Shown: positions 1 to 10,976 of the stretch, one piece after another | How the letters are laid out: each line of letters starts with the position of its first letter | Numbering within the stretch: position 1 is the first letter of the stretch | Origin: Rhizopus sp. PT2906 | Lineage: Eukaryota; Mucoromycota; Mucoromycetes; Mucorales; Rhizopodaceae | Direction: 5' to 3' | Length of the DNA: 40,098 nt | Assembly (NCBI GenBank): GCA_025529335.1 | Contig: JAMYHX010000405.1 | Coordinates: 1-40,098 of the forward strand | Notes under the pieces: generated by a model | What the model was told of the DNA's origin: nothing | Databases searched by the model: none | What the model saw: the letters and a program-made list of their open reading frames with translations, nothing else | Translations under genes and position numbers: made by a program

Positions 1-1
1 G

Positions 2-292
2 TTCGTTGTTCAATTCTTCCAAGCAAAACGAAGAAAGAATTGTAGACTTCCCAATAGCAATCAAGAAATATATGATCTTCAACCTATTATTGAAACGATC
101 CTAGGTTGGGGCACAACTGACACTCTCCCCTTGGACAAACTTCAGCAAAAGACCTTGCTTTTAGTGACAATGTCCACTATGTGGAGACCTCGCTACGATA
201 TAGGCAGGCTACAGTATAGAGACGTCCATTTCCATTATGACACCACAGGAACCCTGGTTGACACAACAGTTATTACAACAATAGAACCTTAA
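2..292 (+). pseudogene. Tyrosine recombinase fragment (Crypton/DIRS-like), truncated
   Basis: An open frame enters from the left edge and runs 96 codons to a TAA at 290-292. It contains KLQQKTLLLVTMSTMWRPR followed by YDIGRLQYRDV, which resembles the start of the catalytic core of phage-integrase-type tyrosine recombinases: a helix rich in L and T, then a (T/M)xxRxxDI segment carrying the first catalytic Arg. The later H-x-x-R and Tyr motifs are absent, because the frame stops and the next 360 bases have no matching coding sequence. Such recombinases belong to Crypton, DIRS and Ngaro mobile elements in fungi. I read this as the broken end of one element; the element type cannot be decided from this piece. 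It would be a live gene only if an intron starts near position 290, for which I see no good donor. Confidence 0.55.
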
Positions 293-658
293 AAATTTTA
301 TTTTATATTAAATCTGAGAATAAAAGCGCGGCTAGAAAGCCTTTAACCACATCCTCTGTCTTCGTTTCGCCAACATTACCATTAACAATAGCGACCAAGC
401 AATCGAGCGATTTATTGTGGTATTTGAATGTTTTTGTAGTTTGGGGAACATTGCCTTGCAGTGCCTCTTAGTATTACCTTTATTTTATGAATAAAAATAC
501 TTAAAATCAAACAGGGCTATGCTCAATGACATATAATCATTAAACTAATCAGAAATGGATAAAGAAAAATCAATTGAATGATCCATAAGAAGCTTGTGGC
601 CATACATATTCACAACAGTCATTTTATTGCACTTGTTTATTTTTAAAAGAAGAAGCTT
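293..658. other. Gap between recombinase fragment and lipase 3' end
   Basis: AT-rich sequence with stops in all frames and no recognisable protein or RNA feature. It probably holds the 3' untranslated region of the minus-strand lipase plus decayed mobile-element sequence. Confidence 0.4.
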
Positions 659-3564
659 CTAATCATCTTTTAAGTAGTGGTCTTTGATAGATGTAAAAGC
701 ATTTTGATAAGCAGATATCATATGATCTTCAATACATGTTTTTGTCAATGTCATTTCATCACTTATAGCCGATGTTATGTAATGTAAAGTATAATGTACT
801 TTAGCTGTGCCAGGAATATGCTTTGAAACGTTTTCCACTACAGTTATTGAGCTTCGTCGACTTTTTATTTTGTGCATGTCTTCATTTTCATCCTTATTTT
901 GAGATTTACTAATTTTGTTCTCTTTAGCACGAAGAATCTGGATGACTTTACCAGGTATATACAGCTAAAGTAATTGTATCAGCTACGTGTAAAACATAGT
1001 AAAAATGTTTATAACCTACAGATGGATACATTGTTTTTGACACATTGTTCAGCTCCTTCAGTCGTTCGCGGATAATGTCAAAGCAGACTTTCCGTGATTC
1101 TGCATGCGCCATTGTCTATAAAAAACTAAGTATAAAGTTTTAATAACCAAGGAGCTTGACACTTACCTTTCGGAAACCACCCAATGTAGTGTAAGTACTT
1201 ATCGTGTCTAATATCAGCTCCTTTAACTTCATAGCTGAGCCATATGATAACCGTCCTACTATATCATCATGGCAAACAAAGCTATCAATAAATTGCTCAT
1301 ACTTCTTTCCCAGGTCGATCGAACAAACTGCTGCTGGGGCGTAATTGTAACAATGAACATCAAATAGTGGGTTATTTGTCAGACTTCGTAGTTCATCTAC
1401 ATGATTTGCAACCATCATCATCAATAAACTTGCAGTGCCCCCTCCTAATGAGTGTCCAGTAATGATGAATCGCTCTAATTCTTCATTGTGATGGTAAATG
1501 TATCGAAATATCTGAGGTATAAGACCTGTATAAAACCACTGAGCAGATGCCAACATGCCTGAGTGAACTAACCCGCCTTTCCAGGGAACATATTCACACA
1601 CAAGATCTGTAATTGCATCATAGAGGCTCCATGTTCCTCGAATACTCAACACAATGGCCTTTCGCGAACGATCAATAGCTACATAATAACTAGGCTGAAA
1701 GGAGGCACCTTTGCGTAATGAATATTCATAGCCAAGAAGGTCTTCTGGGTTAAGTTGTAAATATCGAATGATTGCCATTCTATTAGACCTACGATCCTTG
1801 AATCCACGCACATATTGACCGTAAGCGCCCAAGTAACATAACCCACGCCATCCGTAAGCAATCAATGCAAAACCAAAGTAATGACAGGCGTCATCGATGA
1901 AGGCTATATTCTGTATCGGCTTTGAAAAAGGCGGCATCGGTCGTAGCTCGTAAAACTTTTGAATGATTAACGCTGCCTTCAACATCTGAAGTCCAGTGGC
2001 TCGAAATCCTTGTCCGAATGCATTTGCTGTCTTGATGATTGCTCTCACCATGGCTCTCGTTTGTTTACTAACCACCATACCAATCAGTTTATCGACCATA
2101 GGATGGGATAATGCAACGTCGTCAAATGAGTCTTGCATCCACTGTGAAGCAAAGTTTCTATCACCAAAATTGACGCTATGAATAATGTGCTCTGCCTTTT
2201 TACGCGCCTTATGGCTGACTTTATGGCGTTCTTTATGAGATGCACTGTCCATATTGTCTGGATTAAAATGAATATGATCGTCAGAATCTGTTTGCGAGAA
2301 TCCATAACGTCTGCCTCTTGTTGACTTTGGGAAATCGTTCAACGACTTAAAAAACCAGTAAATGTGACGATGATGTTTCTGTATTTGTTTTTGATTCATA
2401 TGTTCTTGAGATGATGATCGAGATGGGGGTTGTGACGACTCATGCTGAGGATATGTATTGTATACAGTATCGCCATGGATATCACTTACAGTACCTTGCT
2501 CGGATGGTATACGAGTAGACATGATGCGAGTTAATCTTTTTTGGAATATCTCACTCACGTCATTCTGGTTTCGTACCAAGTCGCTTCGACCATAGGATGT
2601 CCTTCTTTCTTGCGCTTGATTTGTTGAATGAAATGACATATCCCTGCTACTACTGGCTATAGAAAGCTGCGAGGAAGCTGTATCTCCCTTTTCTGATAAA
2701 CTTGGCAAGCATCTTGGTGAGTCAACAGGGTGTTGAAATTGATATCTAATTCTAACTTGTACAGATCCTATTAGATGAAGGTCTCCAACGTTTTTGGAAA
2801 TAGTAGCTTTATCAATGATATTGGACAAGACTGGCTTATAATCTGCTGGTAATAAACGATGCGAACGATATTCGTAAATAGGTAAAAAACTTCAGAGTAA
2901 AATTAGATCATGCTGTATAAATAGTATCAAGGGGGGTTATTTACGTTACGAATACTTTTTCTCTTCCAGAGAGACTTGATAGCTTCAACTTTGCTTTACC
3001 TATGTGTTTCATAGCAGATGACCATATTTTATGTGATTTATCATACAAATCAAACTTTTGTACTATTAGCGTATGCATGTATATATGTATGTAACCTACC
3101 TCGATCGTGTTGAATAACTGAGCATGATAGGATACTCTGAATACAAACCCTTCGTTCCATTCGCCTGTTGGAATATCCGCACATTTGGAGAAATATTGAT
3201 CAGCACCCATTCTTACTCTCATTTGTGGTCTTTTGACTTTTATATAAGATCTTATATTTAACAGGTCAACCTTTGGGATGCATAATTTCTTTATTTAGAT
3301 TATACAAAAACCAAACATAATTTGATTATAACTTGCCTGTAGTATATTCGTATCATGTGAATTACTATGTGCTTCTTGATATGTAGTCCACTCCTTCTTG
3401 AGTTTATTTAAGTCAGGAACAGATATGCTTCTAGATTGTCTACTATTCAACCACAACTGAAGCTCTGTTGGCTTTGACTTGCGTAATAGAGATATGTGTC
3501 GTGATGGCTTTGGCCTGTTATAAAATCCATCTTCAATGTTGCTCTTGGCCATCATGTTATCCAT
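659..3564 (-). CDS. C2-domain class 3 lipase, sn-1 diacylglycerol lipase-like
   Basis: Six phase-checked exons (3333-3564, 3096-3236, 2945-3062, 1167-2889, 1020-1115, 659-964) give about 871 residues. Exons 2 and 3 plus the start of exon 4 look like a C2-type membrane-binding domain (FVFRVSYHAQLFNTIE, then KAKLKLSSLSGREKVFVTF). A long Ser/Gln-rich low-complexity linker follows. The lipase domain carries the nucleophile elbow ITGHSLGGGTASLL, with the Ser codon at 1449-1451, the Asp motif CHDDIVGRLSYG, and in the last exon the family tail LYIPGKVIQIL and the likely catalytic His in EDHMISAYQNA. The expected Ser-Asp-His triad is therefore complete. By family, it should hydrolyse acyl chains of diacylglycerol or related lipids at membranes. 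No multi-pass membrane region like that of animal DAGL is visible; the C2 domain may replace it. The first donor (GTTATA) is weak, so the exon 1/2 border is the least certain. It shares a 352-base divergent promoter region with kaptin. Confidence 0.85.
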
Positions 3565-3916
3565 AAATACATAAGCAGCATATATATGACAAGAAAAAGA
3601 AAGAAGGAAGAAAAGTATAGAAAATAGAAAATAAAAATGGAAAAAAAAAGTTAATTCTTTTTATTTGAAGGAAAATATGTTTATCCGTTCCAAATTTTCA
3701 AAAGACAACAAACCTTTATCAAGACATTTATTAAAAGCATAAGAAGCCTTTTCTCTTTATATAGTTTCTCAACCGAAAAAGATAGGTGTGTTGGATATTT
3801 TATAAACAAGGTTAAATATGTCAAGCTTGAAAAATAAAGTATAAAAGCATATTTTTAAAGCGCGCCAAGTCCAAAAATGGACTTGCAACAATTCATGTTT
3901 GTGTTTTCTTTGCTAA
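3565..3916. promoter_or_regulatory. Divergent promoter region of lipase and kaptin
   Basis: Non-coding stretch between the lipase start codon (minus) and the kaptin start codon (plus). It is rich in A and T tracts. A TATATAAA-like box lies on the minus strand at about 3756-3763, some 190 bases ahead of the lipase ATG. No gene is visible here. Confidence 0.45.
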
Positions 3917-5863
3917 ATGTCATTCAACGATCTAACTACTGCTGATGACAATCTCTTATTTGACGAAATACATTATGCACGATATGGATATGAAAGAACG
4001 TAATAATGATCATTCAAAAATATAAACATAAACTTATATTTGGTTAGCAATATCTATGGACTAGTAGCACTTGATTCACAATTGCTGACATACGTTGACA
4101 GATCAGAAGAATTCCCTTCAACTCGACTTGATAAATTACCTGAACCACCATCTGCCGAATATGCTCAATGTACGTCATAAACCTGTTGCAACTCTCTTTC
4201 TCTTTTTAATATCAAAGCCTAGTTTTGTCAAAACCTATCCGTCACTTTATAGCTGCTTCGTCTTCAGAAATAACGGCATTTATTTCTCGTGATGGATATT
4301 GGAATTGTCTTAATATATCTTTAGGCTTAGAAGCAGGTAGAATTCATTGCAGAATATAACTAGAGTATGATATTTATAAACCTTATAAAAGGACGAACAG
4401 AAGTAATTGCTATTGACTGTGTGGAAGAAAAGACGGGTGATGAAATAAAAACACTACTTGCACTAGCTATTGCAGAAGTATGTATCGATGGACAAGTGTG
4501 TATTTCTTTACTTACAGAGATTGATTCATAGAAAGTGGATGTGGAAAATGAAGAAACAGGATTATTATACAACATACGTTTATACAAACATACATCAAGT
4601 TTGAAGAACCCGTTTTTGGAGCAGGCTCTTTTTAACATCTGTAAGTCAAGTCAAGTCATACCATTATCTGCTGCACCTATGCAGATAAGTCATGTACAGT
4701 AAGAAGTGAGAGATACATTGTCATGTTTTTGAGCTAAAGTATATGTGAATAGAATACAACATGAAGGAAGAAGTCAAGTAGCATTTCTTTTGTCTTGCGT
4801 TGACGGAATTATTCATTTATATACTCAGGTAAGAACAATAAGTCATGAACCTAAAAGAGAGAGTAATCCAACCGTCTTAAAGAGTACTCAATCAGAGGAA
4901 TTCATCGAGTTAACGTCATCTTTCTTCTTTCCAATGTTGGGAAAAGTATCAGACCACAAGATTAAGTAGGTTTATAAAAACTTGCTATGATCACCATTTT
5001 TTTTTACTCATATCTTAACAATTAGCATTCTTTTTATGCACATTTTTGATCAACCCACAGGTGAAAGAGTTATATGCGCAGGCGGCCAAAACGGTGAAAT
5101 ACTCTTGGGATTCTATGATAAAGGTATGAACAATAACTGCATCATCAAATATTCACTCCAAGGATATTTTATTAGACGGGAAGGAAATAAAAACGAATGC
5201 GGTCAAAATATTCAGTCCTATCACATCAACCTTAATATTTCAACCTAGATCACACGATCAGACGGATGAGCTCCACTTGGTTGTCACTTGTGCAATTGAA
5301 CAAGCTATTGTTTACAGATCAATCAAGACAAACGGACTATCAATGAGTAAACCGCTTCCGTTATCAGGGAACTTTGATAGTGTATTGTGTTCTCATGTAA
5401 TGGATGTGGATTGGGATGGAGAAAAGGAAATATTGATTGGCACATATGGTAGACAGGTCATCATTTACAAACAAGGTATGTTTGTACAGGCATACTATAG
5501 ACATGCTCATCCTTTTTTAAAAGTGACTGGCACACAATTCTATACCATCTTATGGAAAAGACAATTTGCATATCCAATATACCGAATAGTCCATCTTGAC
5601 TTGAATAGGGACGGATTAGATGAATTAATAGTAACAACGATGTATGGTGTACATATATTTCAGGTATAGATATATAAAAAGAAGAACATGTATAATTATA
5701 GATAATAATAATACTTTATGAGTAGCCAAACATGAAAAAGGCAAGAGATAGGTTGCTTGAGGTGCTTCAATATATTGAATCGACTAAAAAGAGAAAATAT
5801 GAATTATTAATTGAATGGAGACATAGAAAAGAGCTTGAAAAGTCAATTGTATTTGAACGTTAA
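3917..5863 (+). CDS. Kaptin homologue (KICSTOR subunit)
   Basis: A gene of many short exons. Exon 1 is 3917-3999 (phase 2) and joins NIYGLVALDS at about 4050; further blocks read EVIAIDC, ETGLLYNIRLYKH, QVAFLLSCVDGIIHLYTQ, ICAGGQNGEILLGFYD, then LHLVVTCAIEQAIVYRS, NFDSVLCSHVMDVDWDGEKE, ILIGTYGRQVIIYK, HLDLNRDGLDELIVTTMYGV and HIFQ. A basic coiled C-terminal tail ends at the TAA at 5861-5863. The same order (NVYGL near the start, FLLSG..[47 protein letters not shown], charged tail) is seen in animal kaptin. The repeated DxDxDG motifs are FG-GAP-like and suggest a beta-propeller. In animals kaptin is part of KICSTOR, which recruits GATOR1 to lysosomes and so restrains Rag-TORC1 signalling. A few middle joins, notably at 4150-4370, are approximate. 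The stop lies 8 bases from the end of the opposing PI4-kinase gene. Confidence 0.82.
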
Positions 5864-5871
5864 TCGCTGTT

Positions 5872-8070
5872 TTACCAGCAAGTAAAATAAGTTCTGCTTT
5901 TTACAAGCTCAATAGTCTCCATAATAACCGTTACTTTCTTTAACACGACTTCTTCTTCATCTTCTGAAAAATCACCATCGCTATCAAATGCTCTATCATG
6001 GCTTTTCCTCTTTTTGTTAAAGAAGCTGCCTGAACGTCCAATGTCGATTGATAATCTACTCTTGACTTTCTGTTTCCATGTTTGATCTCGTTCTATTGGT
6101 GTTGTTCGGGTATCAATATTGGATATCGCATCTAATGAATTTGATCTTTTATTCTTTCCAAATTCGCATCTGCTTTGTAATATCTTCTCATTGAATTCAA
6201 TGACTATTTCTTCTTGATTGACAACTATTCTTTCCATTGCTACTAAATCAATTGGACCTGATGATGGATCTTTTAACGCTCTGATAATATTAAATCCTTG
6301 TCCCTTTAATACGGCTACTTGTTTTTGAAACATCTTTTCGTCAAAGTCGTCATCCAATTCAAATAAGCTTCTCATCTCTCTAACTGTTTCTCTCCACCAA
6401 AGCGGGTCTGACAAAATAGGCAAAAATTGATTTCGCGTGGCTTCTGAGAATGGTCTATTCACAAGTGAATCAGGCATAGCTATCCAGCCATAGGGGTATG
6501 AACGCCATTGATCTGGGTGTTTATAAGGAAACGCAAGTCCATTATCAATGGCTGCAACATGAATGTGACCTTGTTCATCGCCATCCTCATTTTCATGCAG
6601 ACTACTGTAACTACTGTGTTTACTACCCTTTTTCTTCTTTTTTCCAGGACAGTATTTGATCATCCAATTATCCAATCCTCTATCTGTATTTCTTATGAGA
6701 TAGTCCAAAATGACAAGTTGTTCAAATTCACGTCTAAACTGATTTTGTAGCTGCATCGACCATCTGAATTGTCCCTCGTCTTGTTTGCTATTCTTACGTG
6801 TACTATCACTATGTTCTCCTTCATCATCAGCCTCATCATCATCCTGTACTTCATCTGTGGCCCCCAAACACCCACCCCAGACAGCTCGTCCTCCGATCAA
6901 ACTACTTGTGCTACCTCGGCTACTAATAGCCTTTTCAATACCAAAAGGATGACTTTTGAAAAACACCGTGGCATCCTTGTAATTCGTCAAAAAGCATTGA
7001 AAGCTGCCAATCTTGGGTGGTCTTCTGTTGGCTCTTCTATCTAAATAATCATAATGAAACGATGACGAGGACAGATGAATCACGTCCGTGTAAGGCACGA
7101 TATTAGTTCCTAATTTCCGGTCCATAAGAGAAGCCGCCGCCTCTGAGATGTAACCTAGGTTGGGAATCAAACATGACCTTCCAAAAAAGCACGGAAAGAG
7201 ATGTCGATGGATCCATTTTGTCCATTTGGGATTAAGCCGACCATAGGGCTCTTCGTTTTTAGGTTTGAATACACCCACGATCTTGCCATCCATGTTTCTG
7301 CAGAAATAGGATCCACTGGAGCCTTGACTGATGCGTGTAGGCTGCATATTATTCTCAATGGCTATACGTACAGACTGTACAATTTCCAGGAACTTTTCCG
7401 ATGTGACAGGTATAGGATCTTTAAAGTGCTAAATGAGGGATGAGTGATATGTAAAAAAAAAGTGCATCATGATTACCCTATCTTCCTTTTTATTTTGCTT
7501 TGTTAGTTCGTTTAATAAAGGAGACATGGTCATGGTATCTGTTCCTTCTGTCTTTTCCCATTTTACAAATATCGAGCAAGTTACTTGATCAGAAGGGTCT
7601 ATCTCTTCATCTACAACGTCAAAGAGTGAAGGTGTAGGTGATTTTGTTTGATGATGATGTCTTGTTTCTCCTACACCATTTTTGCCTCTATACCGTTTTC
7701 GACGTACGATGGCCCAACCAAGCTCGTTGACATTGGTTGTCGTGGGCATATTTCCATTTTGAAGGTCAGCGATAATCACAGGAGGTAAAGACGCAAAGGA
7801 CGCAGCGGTTATTGCCATATCTTTTCGAAGGACAATCGGTAGCTTGGATTGAAAAAAGCGGCGTGTGGCTTCCGAGAAGGAACTTTTGGTTGGTGAGTGA
7901 GGTGTAGGCTGTAGGTTTTGCGATAAGTGAGGAACAACATGACATTCGCCATGGTGATTAGCTACCAAGACTGAGTTTGGGTGATGAACTAGTAAAAGAA
8001 TAGTATTTTCGTCTTCTTCGTCTTCGTGTAAAGGCGTATATGCTGCGTTCCTTGGTGTACGTTGAGGCAT
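5872..8070 (-). CDS. LSB6: Phosphatidylinositol 4-kinase type II
   Basis: Two phase-checked exons (7477-8070 and 5872-7428, intron of 48 bases) encode 716 residues. The first 200 residues are acidic and low in complexity. The kinase begins with the family signature RISQGSSGSYFCRNMDGK, then VGVFKPKNEEPYG and LNPKWTKWIHRHLFPCFFGR. The catalytic loop is YLIRNTDRGLDNWMIKY and the metal-binding motif is AAIDNGLAFPYKHPDQW. All key residues expected of a type II PI4K are present. The enzyme makes phosphatidylinositol 4-phosphate on Golgi, endosome and vacuole membranes. Fungal Lsb6 proteins lack the animal palmitoylated CCPCC motif, and none is seen here. The region around residues 350-385 has an acidic insertion (DDEADDEGEHSD), and a long charged tail follows the kinase domain. 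It is tail-to-tail with kaptin and head-to-head with the small gene at 8210. Confidence 0.95.
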
Positions 8071-8209
8071 AGTATATAAGGGAAAAAAGAAAATGAAAAA
8101 GAAAGAGATAAAAAAAAGAGAGAGAAAATGCGTTTTATCATGTGATGCGTGTTGCGTCTGCAAACAAAAATCGGATAAAAGCCGAAAGTGTACCACAAAA
8201 TGTTTAATC

Positions 8210-8797
8210 ATGCCTTTTTATCATGAATTGGTTCTTTCCTTGGAACAAATCATTGAACATAATGAAATCCTTTTGGATGTTTATCTGAAGCAGGAAATAG
8301 AGCGCTGGTAAGACTGGACAATAAAGCACACTATTTATAGAGCATATATGTTTATAGCAAGACCATGCTGTCACTCATTGAGATGCATCATCAAGCTGCG
8401 GGTTTATTGATGAATCATATTCCTTCAGATCTATTCTTGTTTGAATCACTTCATACTTCTATTATGCATGTTATAGAGTATATGACTAGTGTACCAAAGA
8501 ACATGTGTGAAGCGTACGGCGTCATTTATCATAATTGGGTGCTAACAACAATTTGTATAGTACATTATGGAAGACGGAAGGGGTTACCTTTAAGAAGAGT
8601 GGACTTGTAGACATAAACGAGGCAATAAAAGAACAAATTGAATTACGTATGAATGCTTTAGGAAAGAGCTTATCAGCATTAAATAAACCATAGTGGATCA
8701 AATGAACAAAAGGCTGAAAGCAGCGCTTCTGACGACATTTCGCTTATTTTATCTTTTAAATATAATAAAGCATTTACAGATGCGGAAAATATATTAA
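8210..8797 (+). CDS. Uncharacterised helical protein, multi-exon
   Basis: Not recognised. Three exons splice cleanly in frame: 8210-8307, 8358-8513 and from 8561. They encode a helix-rich protein starting MPFYHELVLSLEQIIEHNE, with a second helical block KTMLSLIEMHHQAAGLLM and a third, LVDINEAIKEQIEL. If a 47-base intron with donor at 8647 and acceptor at 8693 is used, the protein continues as LDQMNKRLKAALL and stops at 8797. If it is not used, the frame stops at 8693. A further stop-free frame covers about 8694-8964, so the true 3' end is unsettled. The regular Leu/Ile spacing suggests a small coiled-coil subunit of a larger complex, but no family can be named. The start is 139 bases from the PI4-kinase ATG on the other strand, implying a shared promoter. 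Confidence 0.55.
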
Positions 8798-9033
8798 GGT
8801 CTGCTACTTTGCCTAAGGAGCTTGTTCATTGTAATAAACAATATAAGTACATGAAGCTTGCTTTAACAAGCAGTAGCTATTGCTCTTACCAGATAATCAA
8901 CACACCTCAGATATTCTTTTATTTAGAGACATTCCTGCAAAAAAACTACAAAGTCTCGCCTTAATGTCCCTATTTATTCTTGTAATAATACAACACGTTT
9001 ATTTATACAATTCTTTCTCTCTAAACACAAATC

Positions 9034-10403
9034 TCACTGCTTTTTATGTATCTTGCCATTAGGAAATGTATAATCTTCAATAGACTGACGCTTCATTTCG
9101 ATAGAGTATCCAGGTGCAAGAGGAGTTGTGTATTTGCTATTCTTCATGACAACAGGATGAATAAAGTGCTCATGCAAATGATCAACGTATTCGAGCACAC
9201 GGTTGCTAGTAGTACCAGTAACGCATATGTAGTCTATGAAGGATAAATGTTGAACATATTCACAAAGGCCTACACCACCAGCATGAGGGCATACAGGAAT
9301 ATTGAACTTCTTGGCCATGAGCAAGATAGCAAGGATTTCATTTACACCAGCAACACGACATGAGTCAATTTGGCAGTAATCAATAGCTTGGGCTTGGAAT
9401 AACTGTTTAAAGATAATACGGTTCTGAATGTGCTCACCAGTAGCCACCGCAGTACGAGGATATAGCGCTTTACGAATCGCGGCATGGCCAAGGACATCAT
9501 CGGGTGAGGTGGGTTCTTCAATAAAGAGGGGTCTGAACTGTAAAAGATCTTGCATCCAGTCAATGGCTTCTTGGACATCCCAGACCTGGTTTGCGTCCAT
9601 CATCAATACGCCATCATCACCAATTTCTTCACGAATAATAGCGGCACGTCTGATATCTGCTTCTTTATCTCCTCCCACCTTTTGCTTAAAATGTGTGAAT
9701 CCCTGTGCCTTGGCTTCACGAATAAGTCTTCGAACTTTTTCGTCACTATATCCTATATATAATAGGTCAAACTTCTTGCTATGAGAGTCCCATACTAAGA
9801 CTTACCTAACCAACCAGCAGATGTTGTATAACTTGGATATCCATGTTCACGCATTTCGGCCTCTCGTTGAGCCTTGGTAGGCTCAAGTTCGCGTAACATC
9901 TTGATGGCTTCTTCAGGAGTAATAACATCTGTGATGTAACGGAAATCAATACACTGTACAAATTCTTCGGGAGTCATGTCAACCACCAACTTCCACACTG
10001 GCTTGTTTACAGCCTTCCCCCAGAGATCCCAGATAGCATTGATGACAGCACCAGTAGCCAAATGAATAACACCTTTCTCAGGACCAATCCATCGAAGTTG
10101 AGAGTCACCTGTACAGATACGATGAGTAGCACGCATATCAGAGACGAGGTCACTTAGTTTTCGATTGACGAATTTCAAGGCAAGTTGTTCAATAGCAGCA
10201 CAGACGACATCATTTCCACGTCCACAAGTAAAGGTCATACCGTGACCCTCGAGCTTTGAATCAGTATAAAATATAACATAGGCAGCAGAATAATCAGGGT
10301 CTTTGTTCATAGCATCAGAACCGTCCAAAAATTTTGATGTTGGGAAACGGATATCACGGATTTCATAGCGAGTGATAACACAGTCATTCAAAGCTTGAAC
10401 CAT
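9034..10403 (-). CDS. L-fuconate dehydratase / ENOSF1-type enolase-superfamily enzyme
   Basis: Two phase-checked exons (9806-10403 and 9034-9752) joined by a GT-AG intron give 438 residues, the normal length for this family. The N-terminal capping domain begins RYEIRDIRFPTSKFLDGSDA. The barrel carries the catalytic KxK motif (GFTHFKQKVGGD), metal ligands in MDANQVWD, FIEEPTSPDD and ATGEHIQNR, and the catalytic His in CPHAGGVGLCEYVQHL. The mandelate racemase/fuconate dehydratase chemistry is dehydration of a sugar acid to its 2-keto-3-deoxy form; L-fuconate is the best-known substrate of close relatives. A TATAAAAA box lies about 50 bases ahead of the ATG. The enzyme is probably cytosolic. There is no neighbouring fucose-pathway gene, so the substrate is inferred from sequence only. 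Confidence 0.92.
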
Positions 10404-10451
10404 TTTTTAAAGATGAAAAGTAAAGAAATAAGAGTAGGTGAGGAAAGAGTC

Positions 10452-10459
10452 TTTTTATA
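10452..10459 (-). promoter_or_regulatory. TATA box of the fuconate dehydratase gene
   Basis: TATAAAAA on the minus strand, about 50 bases upstream of the ATG at 10403. The same octamer, or a near match, sits 49 to 72 bases ahead of several other genes in the window. Confidence 0.5.
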
Positions 10460-10934
10460 TTCGAAAAAGTCAATCTAATTAAATTCATGCGTAACGGGGA
10501 AAAGGAGAAAATAGTGGAGATTTTTTTTCTCATTCATATTTTTTCCCGGGCGCGGAATAAGACGTTTAAGTTACAGTGTTTATCATTTAAAGCGGTAAAA
10601 GTACAGCAGTATTAAGAGGAGGAGAATAGTCGAGCTTATATTTATTTACATTTTAATCATTTCGCTTTCTTTTTGGTGTGTGAGCTTATAGTGTAAGGAC
10701 ATGAACCAATCGTAGCATTCTTTTTTTAAAGTTACCGAACCACACATTGTACAGTATTTGCACTTTAAATTCAGACAAACAAAAGTTAGTTTTCAGACAA
10801 GTTCAAGCATGAAATGTTTTTACCTAGGAAACTATTTGTTTTTGGTAGATTGAAGGTAGATCGTGATGGTTTTTTTTTAGTGAAGAATTAGGAATTAAAC
10901 AGTTAATACATCTTATTCGTAAACTTAAAAACTG

Positions 10935-10952
10935 ATACAATTTACATTGTAT
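10935..10952. repeat. Perfect 7-bp inverted repeat just downstream of Fanzor
   Basis: ATACAAT, a 4-base spacer TTAC, then ATTGTAT. It starts 25 bases past the Fanzor stop codon. Fanzor guide RNAs are generally encoded at or beyond the 3' end of the nuclease gene, so the position is suggestive, but a 7-bp AT-rich hairpin can arise by chance. Confidence 0.35.
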
Positions 10953-10976
10953 GGACATACGAGAGAGTCATGTCAG

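Larger units (their letters stand above)
10404..10976. other. Intergenic region between dehydratase promoter and Fanzor 3' end
   Basis: No protein-coding frame. The left part is the dehydratase promoter. The right part is the 3' flank of the decayed Fanzor gene and holds a short perfect hairpin at 10935-10952. Several T and A tracts are present. Confidence 0.4.

Noticed and set aside
4360..4638. 92-codon minus-strand ORF inside the kaptin gene.
   Set aside because: Antisense shadow of kaptin exons (EVIAIDC and ETGLLYNIRLY blocks); no motif of its own.
9034..10403. Fuconate dehydratase as recent horizontal transfer from bacteria.
   Set aside because: The gene has a well-formed intron, a local TATA box and codon use like its neighbours, and ENOSF1-type genes are widespread in eukaryotes; the sequence gives no evidence for a recent transfer.
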